Below are positions 25,380 through 35,343 of a stretch of 64,000 nt of DNA, in pieces. The DNA is from Deinococcus rubellus. GTDB taxonomy: Bacteria; Deinococcota; Deinococci; Deinococcales; Deinococcaceae. The stretch covers positions 248,001-312,000 of the forward strand of contig NZ_CP104213.1 in NCBI RefSeq assembly GCF_025244745.1. Reading direction: 5' to 3'. Every line of letters begins with the position of its first letter. Position 1 is the stretch's first letter. A program made the translations under genes and the position numbers. The notes beneath the pieces were generated by a model. It was not told where the DNA came from. It searched no databases and was given only the letters and a program-made list of their open reading frames with translations.

Positions 25380-26414
25380 CTAAGGCTGGGCTTCGGTTGC
25401 CGGACCGTTCAGCGGAATCAGCCAGGTCACGGCGCGCGGGTTGTTGAAGCTGGCCAGGTTCGCGCCGCGCCAGCCGCTGCCCGCCAGGCCGTAGGCGCTG
25501 TCGTACTGGCTGAGGGTGGTGTCGCTGAGGGCGTAGAGGGTACCGTCGGGCGCGTAGGTCAAATCGCGCAGATCGCTGAAGTAGGCCGGAACGCCCGTCG
25601 TGGTGCCGTTCCAGATCAGCAGCGGGGCGCTGGAGGTGCTGCGCCAACTTCCCAGCAAGCGGTCATTGGTGTAGAGGCTCGAAGCGGCGCTGCCAAGCTG
25701 GGCGGCGGCAGGCAGGGCCGTGAGGGTACCGGTGTCGCTCAGCGTCTGGACGCCAGTTTCGGTGGCGACATAGACCGCGCCCTTGTAAAAGGCCAGGTCG
25801 TTGATGGTGGGCAGTGTGATGGGCGTGCTGAGGCTGCTGCTGCCGTCGATATTGCGAAGAACGCGGATCAGCTCCGAGCCGCCACCCACTGCCGGATGCA
25901 CCGCCCATACCACATCGCCCTGCACTGCCAGCTGGGTTTGCAGCGGCGTACTGGGGGTGGGCGCGGGCAGGCTGGCGCTCATCGAGACGCTGCCGTCGCT
26001 GCGCCACACCACCACCTGTTGCAGCGCCCCGTTGCCGCAGTCCGATAGGGCCGCCAGCCGGTCACGCGCCACACTGGCCTCCAGCTTGACGTAGCAGGGC
26101 TTGAAGGCCAGATCGCTGGGATTGGGCCAGTTGGTCGGGGCGGCCAGGTTGGGAGTGCGGACTTCCAGATGGTCGCCGTAGAGCAGGGCCAACCCCGTGC
26201 CGCCCGGCAGGGCTTCCAGGTCCACCGCCCCCGGCACACTGGCGCTGAGCTGCGGGTCGGGCTGGCCCACATCAACCGCGCTGATCATCGCCGCGCTGCC
26301 GGTGCCCGACAGGACCGCCAGCCGGATCGTCACCGCATCCTCGGTGGTGCCGGTGCAGGCCGCCAGCAGCGCGGGCAGCAGGCTCAGGGTGAGCAGGTAG
26401 GTCAGTCGGCGCAT
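25380..26414 (-). CDS. Lipoprotein with predicted beta-propeller-like repeats
   Basis: 344 aa. Lipoprotein signal MRRLTYLLTLSLLPALLAAC with lipobox LAAC at about residue 20. The mature part has repeated short strands (MISAVDVGQPDPQ, RVLRNIDGSSSLSTPI, DLRDLTYAPDGTLYALSDTTL), which suggests a beta-propeller, but no family was recognised. ATG 26414 has an AAGGAG ribosome site. It is the last gene of the SpoIID / LptD-like / lipoprotein operon, so an envelope role is likely; it might act as a barrel partner, but it does not look like LptE. Confidence 0.7.
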   Translation of the reverse strand: MRRLTYLLTLSLLPALLAACTGTTEDAVTIRLAVLSGTGSAAMISAVDVGQPDPQLSASVPGAVDLEALPGGTGLALLYGDHLEVRTPNLAAPTNWPNPSDLAFKPCYVKLEASVARDRLAALSDCGNGALQQVVVWRSDGSVSMSASLPAPTPSTPLQTQLAVQGDVVWAVHPAVGGGSELIRVLRNIDGSSSLSTPITLPTINDLAFYKGAVYVATETGVQTLSDTGTLTALPAAAQLGSAASSLYTNDRLLGSWRSTSSAPLLIWNGTTTGVPAYFSDLRDLTYAPDGTLYALSDTTLSQYDSAYGLAGSGWRGANLASFNNPRAVTWLIPLNGPATEAQP

Positions 26415-26438
26415 GATCGGCTCCTTGAGGTATCGAGG

Positions 26439-29327
26439 TTACTTGTTGTTGAGGTTGAAAATCGGGAACTTGCTGACCCCGGCGGTGTTCTCGAAGGCCG
26501 AGACGTTGCCCGAGCCGGGAATGACCAGCCCGACCCGGAAGCGTCTGGCAATCGGGTTGATCTCGGCCTGAAACGCCCAGCAGCAGCGGTCCACCGTGAG
26601 CAGCAGCACCGGTTGCAGCGGCGTGGTGTCGGTGCGGACTCCGTTGACCCAGGTCAGCGTCTGCTGGAAGGTGGCGGTCAGCGAGGCGTCGGGCCGGTCA
26701 TTCCGGCCAAAGGTGAAGTTGAAGGCCAGCGGTTGCAGGCTCAGCGTCTCGTTCAGCGGCTGATCGGGGCCGTAGACGGGCGCGCGGGTGTAGCTGGCCA
26801 GCCCGCTGAGCGCCACCCGGCGGCCAAACTGCCAGTCGCCGCTGAGGCTGGCACTCTGCACATAAAGAGCGTCCTTCTGCTGGCTACCGGGCATGGCCAG
26901 GGTCGCCTGGGCGCTGATGCGCTGGGCCGGGCGGGCCGCTGTGAGCGCCCCCGTGAGCGTCGGGCGGGTCCAGCCCGTTGTGCCCAGGTCATAGGGACCG
27001 CCGTACTGGAGATTCCAGGTCAGGCTGCTGGGCGAGATCTGGGTGGCCGCACCGTAGTTCTGCGCGTACCCGCCCGGCACGTTGCCCACACTGAAATACA
27101 GCGTGTCGTTGGTGAAGGTGTTTTGAGAACTGGCGTTTTGCAAACTGCCTTTGGGCAGGGTCAGGCTGTGGGTGCTGGAAAAGGCGTAGCCGCGCCAGTT
27201 GACGTTGAGGCTGCCGTCGAGGTGGGGACTTTGCAGATTGACGGTCTCGCTCAGGCTTAGCGTCACCGGGTTGATCACCGCGTCGCGGGTCGCCACCGCC
27301 GCCGCGCTGACCGTCACGCTTTGCAGCACCCGCTTCTGGAGGTCTTGCACCAGCGACACCCCGAAGGTGTTGGTCCGCACGCCGCCAATCGCCTTGACGC
27401 TGGTGGTAAAAGGGCCAGGACCGGCCAGACTGGTATAGCTGCCCGCAAACGAGACGTTCAGGCCACGCGCCGCCGATGCCCCGAACGAACCGCTGGCGGT
27501 CACGCTCTCCAATGTGCCCTTGAAGAAATTGTTCCTGACATCGAGGCTGAGCTGCACCGGTTCCTGCGACACGCTGACGTTCAAATCGGCGGCGGACTGC
27601 TGGTCGGCGGGCAGAATCAGGTCGTAATTCTGCGAGAGCTGCACCGCCACCCCGGAGCCGGGCGTCAGATTGAGGGCCACGCCCAGCGGCGCGCTGAGCA
27701 GCTTGCTGTCGATGCGGTCGAAGGCGAACGGGCTGACGCCCTCGCGGCGCAGGTACTTGTAGCCCACCGTGAAGCTGCCCGCGCTGCTCGGCAAATTCAG
27801 CGCCGTGCCGTAGGCATTGTAAGTGGGTGTGTACCCGCCGCTGAGAACGCGCACCCCGAACGCCTGGGTCAGGCTGGCGGACAGGCTGAGGTCCACCACC
27901 CGCTGCCCGCTGAGGTAGTAGCGGCCCGTGAAGGTGTTGGTCACGTTCAGGTCGGCGTTCGTCCAGGGCCGCGCCAGGTAGGTGATCTGGTGTTCCTCCT
28001 GCAAGCGGGCGGTGGCGTAGTTGGGGCCTTGCAGGCTGGCGGCGCGGCTCAGCGGGTTGCTGGCCGCCACGTAATTGCCCACCGTGAACTTGAAGTTGGC
28101 GCTGAGGGTGCTGCCGTTGCGGTAGGTCACCAGGTACGCACCGGGATCGATCACCACTTCCGGCTTCTTGAGCGGCGCGCCCAGGGCGGTGGTCGGCTCC
28201 GGGCCGCGCAGGTCGGCCACCGTCACGCTCAACTTGACGTTGCCGAAGGTCTTGACGTTGGTGAGGGTCACGTCGGCCTGACCGTTGATGGTGGTGACGC
28301 CCTTGTTGGGGTTGGTGGGATCCAGCCCGATGTCCTGGCGCACCGCCGAGACGCTGTAGGTCAGGCCGCCGGGCGCGGTGTTCTCAAGGTCGGCGTGCCC
28401 CCTGGCCGTGAGGCTGTAATTGACGGCGTAGCCGGAAGTGAACGTGCCGTCCGGATTGACCGGGTTGGGTTCGGCCAGCCCGGAAACGCTCAGGCGGTCA
28501 AGACTCGGCAGCGGCGCGTAGACGGTGAACTCGCCGCCGCCGCCGAAACTGGGTGAGCGGTTCTGGTAGTAGCGCAAAAAGGTGGTGCCCAGCACGTTGT
28601 CGCTGAAGGCGAACGGCAGATCGGCCTTGAAGGTGCGCCCGTCCACGGCGTCGTTGGTGTAACTCAGCTTGGGCTGGCGCGACGGCTCGTTGAGCGGCAG
28701 CGCCACGATGGGCAGGTACAGCACCGGCACGCCCGCCAGCAGCAGGGTGACCTGGTAGCCAATCAGGCGGTCACCGGGGTAGAGCAGCAGCCGTTTGGCC
28801 TTGAAAGCGTAGTCGTTGGGGGTGCGTCCGCACTTGGCGCAGGGCGTGAAATAGCTGTTCTGGGCGCTGAGCTGCCCCGGCACCCGCTCGACGGCCTCGC
28901 CGCGAATTTCCAGGTCGGCGTCACTGATGATCACGTCCTCGCCGCTCACCGCCTGGTTGCCGAGGTTGACCACCAGGTCCGAGCCGACCAGATGCTGCAC
29001 CGCGCCCTTGTCATCCACCGCGTCGTAGCGGCCCGGCCCGATCAGGGTCAGGGTGCGGCGGCTGCGGTTAAACTCCACGCGGGTCGCCACCACCACGTCG
29101 TTGTCGATGCGCAGTTCCACCCGCTCGCCGCTGATGACGACGATCTCCTGGTCGTCGACCTTGTTGAGTTCGAGCCGGTCGGCCTGGATGATGCGGACAG
29201 TGCGGGCCTGAGCGCTTCCGAGGCACAGCGCCAGCAGTCCAGCGAGCAGCACGGCCCCGCCCAGGCGCTGGCGGCGCGGCTGGAAGAGCGCCGGAGCGCG
29301 GGAGACAGCAGCTGTGGTCCGGCTCAC
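26439..29327 (-). CDS. LptD/OstA-like outer-membrane barrel protein
   Basis: 962 aa. Signal segment (LGGAVLLAGLLALCLGSAQA), then an OstA-type N-terminal domain of LptA-like repeats (ADRLELNKVDDQEIVVISGERVEL, GEDVIISDADLEIRG). A CxxC stretch follows (FTPCAKCGRTPNDYAFKAKRLLLYPG) with GVPVLYLPIVALP, matching the LptD junction. The rest (~700 residues) has alternating strands ending in FNLNNK, a beta-barrel pattern. LptD inserts LPS in Gram-negatives; Deinococcus lacks classical LPS, so the cargo is unknown. GTG 29327 overlaps the stop of the SpoIID gene. Confidence 0.85.
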   Translation of the reverse strand: MSRTTAAVSRAPALFQPRRQRLGGAVLLAGLLALCLGSAQARTVRIIQADRLELNKVDDQEIVVISGERVELRIDNDVVVATRVEFNRSRRTLTLIGPGRYDAVDDKGAVQHLVGSDLVVNLGNQAVSGEDVIISDADLEIRGEAVERVPGQLSAQNSYFTPCAKCGRTPNDYAFKAKRLLLYPGDRLIGYQVTLLLAGVPVLYLPIVALPLNEPSRQPKLSYTNDAVDGRTFKADLPFAFSDNVLGTTFLRYYQNRSPSFGGGGEFTVYAPLPSLDRLSVSGLAEPNPVNPDGTFTSGYAVNYSLTARGHADLENTAPGGLTYSVSAVRQDIGLDPTNPNKGVTTINGQADVTLTNVKTFGNVKLSVTVADLRGPEPTTALGAPLKKPEVVIDPGAYLVTYRNGSTLSANFKFTVGNYVAASNPLSRAASLQGPNYATARLQEEHQITYLARPWTNADLNVTNTFTGRYYLSGQRVVDLSLSASLTQAFGVRVLSGGYTPTYNAYGTALNLPSSAGSFTVGYKYLRREGVSPFAFDRIDSKLLSAPLGVALNLTPGSGVAVQLSQNYDLILPADQQSAADLNVSVSQEPVQLSLDVRNNFFKGTLESVTASGSFGASAARGLNVSFAGSYTSLAGPGPFTTSVKAIGGVRTNTFGVSLVQDLQKRVLQSVTVSAAAVATRDAVINPVTLSLSETVNLQSPHLDGSLNVNWRGYAFSSTHSLTLPKGSLQNASSQNTFTNDTLYFSVGNVPGGYAQNYGAATQISPSSLTWNLQYGGPYDLGTTGWTRPTLTGALTAARPAQRISAQATLAMPGSQQKDALYVQSASLSGDWQFGRRVALSGLASYTRAPVYGPDQPLNETLSLQPLAFNFTFGRNDRPDASLTATFQQTLTWVNGVRTDTTPLQPVLLLTVDRCCWAFQAEINPIARRFRVGLVIPGSGNVSAFENTAGVSKFPIFNLNNK

Positions 29328-30610
29328 AACGTCAGGCGGGCCGCTGGACCGGGAATCAGCAGATCAGCAATGAGAGCAGGGAAAAGGTCAGGTTCCAGCA
29401 GCAGGTCGGGGGTCACTTCGGCAGTCAATTCAGTCCGCGCGGGCTGTCCGGGCGCACTGCCCTGCCGCGCCGCCACCGCCAGCGGCAGGGTGGGGCCGAG
29501 CTGCGGACGGGTATTGGCCTGGGCCTCGGTCAGCACGCTGATCTGCGCGCCGGGGTAGTAGAAGGCGAGCAGCGCCAGATCGCTCTTGCCGCTCTCGGCC
29601 AGGCCCCTGGCTCCCCACTGCGACAGCCCCACGCCATGCCCGGAGCCGCTGCCCGTCAGGGTGAGCAGCCCACCGTCCACGCTCAGCTTCACCCTGGACG
29701 ACTTGGCCCCCAGCGAGCGCACGAAGCCGCCCGCGTCGGCCCCGGCGAGGGTCTGGGTACCGTTTTCGCCGCTGAAACTCAGCTGGATGACCCGCCCGGA
29801 GGTGCTGGCCTTGCTGACACTCACGCTGCTCAATGGACCGAGCTTGACGCCGTAGCGGGCTGCCACCTCTTCCACATCGCCCAGCGGGGCCGTGATGACC
29901 CAGGGTTTCTGGGCTGTGGGCGACGTCGGGTCCGGCTGGGCCTTCAGGTAAGGAATATCGCGGCCCCAGGCTTCCAGGCTGCTGGCGGTGTAGCCGCCCG
30001 AATCCGCCGAGAAGTAGGTGTCGGCCAGCTTGCCGCCGCTGCTGACCACCTCGGCGCGGGTCTCCAGGACGGCAGCGTCCGAGAGGGGATGCTCTTTGGC
30101 AACGCCCTCGTAGACCTGGCACTGGGTGGTGGCGCACAGGTCGTAGGGAGCCGCCGGGTTGATGCGCGCGGCAGCGTAGGTCCGGGCGATGATGGCCTGG
30201 GCGCGCACCGCCGCAGCGGCCCACAGGGGCGGCATCTCGGCGGGCACCACGCCGCGCAGGTAATCTTCCAGGTCAACGACGTTGATGGCCTGCACACCGC
30301 CCGGCGTGGCCCGCAGAATCAGCCCGCCCCGGTAGCGGTGTCCGGCGACTTCCAGGGTGCCGCCCACATTGGCGGGCAAGCTCAGCAGCGCGTTGCCGGT
30401 GTCCTGACCGCCCAGGGTCAGCTTGCCGCCGCGCACCCCGATGTTCCAGATGGTCGGCGCACTGGCGCTGCCGGGCCCGGCTGAGGTCGGCGCGGTGTTG
30501 ACACTCAGCGTCGCCTTGCTGGCAATCAGCACCCGCACGTTCTGGGCAGCACACAGCGGCGCGGCAGCGAGGGCGGCGAAGGCGGAAAGCAGCGCGGGCA
30601 AAAGACGCAT
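29324..30610 (-). CDS. SpoIID/LytB-domain protein
   Basis: 428 aa. Signal peptide (RLLPALLSAFAALAAAPLCA), then the SpoIID/LytB domain: INVVDLEDYLRGVVPAEMPP, AVRAQAIIARTYA, FSADSGGYTA and the C-terminal SGHGVGLSQWGARGLA. In spore-formers SpoIID is a lytic transglycosylase cleaving peptidoglycan; Deinococcus does not sporulate, so a role in wall remodelling is inferred. I chose ATG 30610: it starts the signal peptide and lies 7 nt after TAAGCT. Its stop overlaps the LptD-like start by 4 nt, which couples a wall enzyme to an outer-membrane barrel. Confidence 0.88.
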   Translation of the reverse strand: MRLLPALLSAFAALAAAPLCAAQNVRVLIASKATLSVNTAPTSAGPGSASAPTIWNIGVRGGKLTLGGQDTGNALLSLPANVGGTLEVAGHRYRGGLILRATPGGVQAINVVDLEDYLRGVVPAEMPPLWAAAAVRAQAIIARTYAAARINPAAPYDLCATTQCQVYEGVAKEHPLSDAAVLETRAEVVSSGGKLADTYFSADSGGYTASSLEAWGRDIPYLKAQPDPTSPTAQKPWVITAPLGDVEEVAARYGVKLGPLSSVSVSKASTSGRVIQLSFSGENGTQTLAGADAGGFVRSLGAKSSRVKLSVDGGLLTLTGSGSGHGVGLSQWGARGLAESGKSDLALLAFYYPGAQISVLTEAQANTRPQLGPTLPLAVAARQGSAPGQPARTELTAEVTPDLLLEPDLFPALIADLLIPGPAARLTL

Positions 30611-30703
30611 GAAGGCTAGCTTAACCAATTTCTCTGGCACGGGACGTGAGAACCCCGCCCAGGCCGGTGAGAGCGCAGGGGGCCAGAGGGCATACTGCCG
30701 GAC

Positions 30704-31849
30704 ATGAATCAGGTCTACGCACACGTCGGACAAGCCTTCACGCCCACGCCCTACGACGTGGTGGTGCTGGGCGCGGGCCGGATGGGTACTCTGGCGGCGC
30801 ACTTTCTGATGCTGAGATGGCCTGACTTGCGGCTCCTCCTGCTTGACCAGGGCGGCCTGCCCAACGAGGAGGGCGCGACCATTCTGGCTCCCGGCATCTG
30901 GTCGGGACTGGGCGTGCCGGGAGAAAAGCGTGGGCAGGCTGACTTCACCCGCCGCCTGATCACCGGCGAGCTGAGCGGGGCCGAGGGCGGCCTGGGATTG
31001 AGCGGCCCCAACGACGCCCCAACCCTGCCGCGCGGCCTGGTGGAACTGCTGCCGGAGGCAGCGGCGGGAAGCGTGGCCGTCTCAACCCTGGGCAACCTGC
31101 CCCCCGGCCTCTTTGATCCGGTTCTCCTTCCATACGCCCGCCTGCATCCCGACGCCCTCACCTTCAGCCCCGCCTCGCTGACCACCCGCGCCGCCCAGAG
31201 CGCCGTGCGGGCCGGGGCCGATCTGATGCTGAACGTGGAAGCGCGGCCCACGCCCACCGGTGTAGAACTTCGCCGCCTGAGCGTGACCAACACGCATAGA
31301 ATCGTCGTTCACGAAACGCACCAACTGGAGGCCTCCCAGGTCATCGTGGCGGCAGGCGCGGGGGGACCGGCCCTGGCCGAGAACACACTGGGCACGGTGA
31401 CACACCATGCCCGAGCTTACCGGCAGGGGCCGAGGCTGAACCTGCCGACCAGCGACGCAACTCCGATCATCCGGGCGGCGGGCCTGACGCTGCGGCCCCA
31501 TGCTGGGGGCTTCACCGTCATTCCCCCCATTCACCACCGCGACCCGCACGGCTACCTGCCGACGGGCGGCAGGCTGAGCGGCGTGCCGGTGGGCCTGCGC
31601 CGCGAGACCCTGGAGGACGTGCTCTCAGCGCTGGACGCCCTGCCCGCCCTGGGCACCGAGGCGCTGGAACTGGGCCGCAGCGTCAGCGACGTGCCGGGCA
31701 CGTGGCTGGCCCTGCCAGAAGGCGGCTGGCCGTGCTATCAACTCCTCAGCGAGCGCCACTGGCTGCTGCTGGGTGGCGAGCGGGCTGACGCGGTGGGGGC
31801 GGGCGTGGCGCGGGAGTTGGCAGCGCAGGTTGTGCAGTCGGGCCGCTGA
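30704..31849 (+). CDS. FAD-dependent oxidoreductase (DAO family)
   Basis: 381 aa. Rossmann FAD-binding motif near the N-terminus (DVVVLGAGRMGTLAAHFLM...LLLLDQGG) and DAO-type C-terminal region (FTVIPPIHHRDPHGYLPTGG, LALPEGGWPCYQLLSE). It resembles D-amino-acid or glycine oxidase-like deaminating oxidases, but the substrate is not deducible. The GxGxxG fingerprint is slightly altered (GAGRMG). ATG 30704 is 7 nt after CATACT. Divergent from the SpoIID operon. Confidence 0.8.
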   Translation: MNQVYAHVGQAFTPTPYDVVVLGAGRMGTLAAHFLMLRWPDLRLLLLDQGGLPNEEGATILAPGIWSGLGVPGEKRGQADFTRRLITGELSGAEGGLGLSGPNDAPTLPRGLVELLPEAAAGSVAVSTLGNLPPGLFDPVLLPYARLHPDALTFSPASLTTRAAQSAVRAGADLMLNVEARPTPTGVELRRLSVTNTHRIVVHETHQLEASQVIVAAGAGGPALAENTLGTVTHHARAYRQGPRLNLPTSDATPIIRAAGLTLRPHAGGFTVIPPIHHRDPHGYLPTGGRLSGVPVGLRRETLEDVLSALDALPALGTEALELGRSVSDVPGTWLALPEGGWPCYQLLSERHWLLLGGERADAVGAGVARELAAQVVQSGR

Positions 31850-31881
31850 CGCTGGCATTCCCGAAAGCGTATGCTCCTGCC
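31847..31881 (+). promoter_or_regulatory. Leaderless promoter of the ilvA leader peptide
   Basis: TGACGC (31847-31852), 17-nt spacer, TATGCT (31870-31875), then 6 nt to the leader ATG at 31882. Transcription would start at or next to that ATG. Confidence 0.6.
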
Positions 31882-31914
31882 ATGCAGGCGCGAATTATTT
31901 TCACCACCGGGTAA
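31882..31914 (+). CDS. Ile/Thr leader peptide ahead of ilvA
   Basis: A 10-codon ORF, M-Q-A-R-I-I-F-T-T-G-stop, ending 83 nt before ilvA. Adjacent Ile-Ile and Thr-Thr codons match the product pathway and the substrate of threonine dehydratase, the hallmark of ribosome-mediated attenuation. The ATG is 6 nt after a TATGCT -10 box with no room for a ribosome site, so it is predicted leaderless. Bases 31887-31894 (GGCGCGAA) pair with 31928-31935 (TTCGCGCC), a stem that overlaps the Ile region and could respond to ribosome stalling. Confidence 0.65.
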   Translation: MQARIIFTTG

Positions 31915-31943
31915 ACCGGGGCCATTGTTCGCGCCCACCGTTG

Positions 31944-31973
31944 ACCCCTGACCTCGTGTTGGGGGCTTTTTTT
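31944..31973 (+). terminator. ilvA attenuator terminator
   Basis: CCCC (31945-31948) pairs with GGGG (31961-31964), with a small internal loop and extra A-C/G-T pairs, followed by a run of seven T (31967-31973). It lies between the leader peptide and ilvA (31998), where an attenuator is expected. Confidence 0.65.
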
Positions 31974-31997
31974 GTTCGCCCCAAAGGAGATTCGCCC

Positions 31998-33557
<1,560 letters not shown>

Positions 33558-33573
33558 CGGCCTGAACAACGGC

Positions 33574-33954
33574 TCAGCGTCGCCGGGTCAGCGCCCCGGC
33601 CAGCAGGCCCATCAGCAGCGGCGCGGCGATCAGCAGGGCAAAGGTCTGGACGCTGCTCTGGCCGATCAGTTGGGTCAGCGGGCGGCCCAGCCAGGTTCCC
33701 AGTGGGCTGATCAGCCAGCTCACCGCCGTCCAGATCCAGGCGCTCACGCCGTAGCGCTCGGCGGTCTGCTCGGCGGCGCGCAGGGCCAACCAGCCCAGGA
33801 TGATGACCAGCACCCCCGGCAGCATGACCAGCAGGGCGCGTGGCCCCGGCGTGGAGCGGGCCGCGAAGAACCCCAGCACCAGCGGCCCCAGCAGCGGAAT
33901 CCAGCCGGTGAGCACCGCCAGCAGCAGCAGAAAGAGCGCGCTCAGCCAGGCCAT
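33574..33954 (-). CDS. Small membrane protein
   Basis: 126 aa, not recognised. About three hydrophobic helices: WLSALFLLLLAVLTGWIPLLGPLVLGFF, ALLVMLPGVLVIILGWLALRAA, TFALLIAAPLLMGLLAGAL, ending in arginines (TRRR), which suggests an inner-membrane protein with a cytoplasmic C-terminus. ATG 33954 lies 6 nt after TAAGCT (leaderless). It converges with ilvA (stop at 33557). Confidence 0.7.
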   Translation of the reverse strand: MAWLSALFLLLLAVLTGWIPLLGPLVLGFFAARSTPGPRALLVMLPGVLVIILGWLALRAAEQTAERYGVSAWIWTAVSWLISPLGTWLGRPLTQLIGQSSVQTFALLIAAPLLMGLLAGALTRRR

Positions 33955-33975
33955 GCAGTCAGCTTAGCGCCCGCC

Positions 33976-34110
33976 AGGGCAAGTGCCCGTTACATGGCTG
34001 TGGAAAAATACCCCACCCATTTCACTGTCTTGGGCAGAACAGCACCCATATGGGGCTTGCCCGCTGCCTTGGACAGAACGGACGCCCATATGGACGCCTG
34101 CCCACTCCCA
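33976..34110. repeat. Small tandem repeat of hairpin-forming units
   Basis: Two units with period about 39 bp start at 34029 and 34068. Both run CTTGG(G/A)CAGAAC, then CCCATATGG, then TGCCC. Within each, GG(G/A)CA and TGCCC are inverted, and CCATATGG is a palindrome, so each can fold. A separate GGGCA-ag-TGCCC palindrome lies at about 33977-33988. No ORF is supported here. Confidence 0.5.
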
Positions 34111-34144
34111 CCTGCTCTGGCATGTATTCCACTGGCTGTGCCCA

Positions 34145-34172
34145 GTCATAAAAATCCGATTATTTTTATGAC
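34145..34172 (-). terminator. Terminator-like inverted repeat after the M20 peptidase
   Basis: GTCATAAAAAT (34145-34155) and ATTTTTATGAC (34162-34172) form a perfect 11-bp AT-rich stem with a 6-nt loop, 8 bp downstream of the peptidase stop. Confidence 0.55.
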
Positions 34173-34179
34173 GAATGTT

Positions 34180-35241
34180 CTATTCGTGCATGTAGCCGCG
34201 CACGAAGCGCTGCAAGACGCCCAGACCTATGCTCAGGCTACCGGGCTGCACCCACTCGTCCTCGCGGTGGGCATTGCCACCCCGGTAGACGCCCAGCGCC
34301 ATCGCCGGAATACCGTGCGGCGCGGCAGCGTTGGCGTCAGTGCTGCTGGCGGCGGTCTTGATCTCCAGGCCCACCGGCTGTCCGGCCAGCCGTGCCAGCC
34401 GCAGCAGGATGTCGGAATGCAGGTCGCCGCCGGGGCGGTTGCCCACCGCTTCGAGCTGCACCTGCACGCCCACCTGCCGGGCTGCGCCGCGCACCGCGTG
34501 GTGGGCTTTATTGTCGAGGTCGGCCAGCACCTGGGCATCCAGCGACCTCAGATCGAGCAGCAGTTCAGCGCTGCTGGCGATGCTGTTGACGCTATTGCCA
34601 CCCGAGGCCACCCCCACGTTGAGGGTGGTGCGCGGGCTGTTCGGCACCGGTATGGAATAGAGCGCGGTGACGGCCAGCCCCAGGGCGTGCAGGGCGCTGG
34701 GCGACTGATCGCCCCAGGAGTGTCCGCCCTGCCCGGTGAAGACGACCCGGTAGCGCCTGACCCCCACCGCCTTGGTCACCGCCACGCCCAGATAACCGTC
34801 CACTGCCACGAAGGCGGCCAGTTCGCCCGCGTACTCCGAGAGCAGGGCCTTCGCGCCGCGCAGATCGCCCAGTCCCTCCTCGGCGACGTTGGCCGAGAGC
34901 CACAGCGGGCGGCGAAGCTGCGACGCGTCCAGGTCACGCAGGAAGGCAGTCAACACCGCCAGACTCGCGGAATTGTCGCCCACGCCGGGGCCGATCAGTC
35001 GTCCAGCCTCCTCGCGCACCGTCACGTTAGTCTCGGGGCCAAACACGGTGTCGAGGTGCGAGGCCAGCAGCAACGCCTTGCCGGACGTCGGTCCCAGCTT
35101 GAGCAGCACGTTGCCCACCGCGTCGCGCTGCGGAGCGTAACCGAGTTCGCGCCACAACTCCTCGATGAGCTGCGCCCGCACCTCCTCATGAAAGGTGGGC
35201 GCGGGCGTCTGGGCGATCCGGGTCAGGTAGGCGAGCGGCAC
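34180..35241 (-). CDS. M20-family metallopeptidase/deacylase
   Basis: 353 aa. M20-type metal site: LLLASHLDTVFG (His, Asp), GPGVGDNSASLAVL (Asp), AEEGLGDLRG (Glu-Glu), a dimerisation lid (VVFTGQGGHSW) and a C-terminal His region (HREDEWV). The lid and order match peptidase T/ArgE/LysK relatives. Substrate unknown: a dipeptidase or an acetyl-lysine or acetyl-ornithine type deacylase are possible. GTG 35241 lies 6 nt after TAGACT (leaderless). Cytoplasmic. Confidence 0.85.
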   Translation of the reverse strand: MPLAYLTRIAQTPAPTFHEEVRAQLIEELWRELGYAPQRDAVGNVLLKLGPTSGKALLLASHLDTVFGPETNVTVREEAGRLIGPGVGDNSASLAVLTAFLRDLDASQLRRPLWLSANVAEEGLGDLRGAKALLSEYAGELAAFVAVDGYLGVAVTKAVGVRRYRVVFTGQGGHSWGDQSPSALHALGLAVTALYSIPVPNSPRTTLNVGVASGGNSVNSIASSAELLLDLRSLDAQVLADLDNKAHHAVRGAARQVGVQVQLEAVGNRPGGDLHSDILLRLARLAGQPVGLEIKTAASSTDANAAAPHGIPAMALGVYRGGNAHREDEWVQPGSLSIGLGVLQRFVRGYMHE

Positions 35242-35343
35242 GGTGCCAGTCTAAGCCACCGGGCCACTCGCTGAGGCGGGACATAAAGCGCCCACCAGTG
35301 TCTCAGATGAAACGGGCAGTCAGGTATTCAGCTTAGAACGCGC

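Noticed and set aside
27321..28556. 411-aa plus-strand ORF inside the LptD-like gene
   Set aside because: Antisense to a clear barrel protein; rich in His, Gln, Gly and Arg without any domain.
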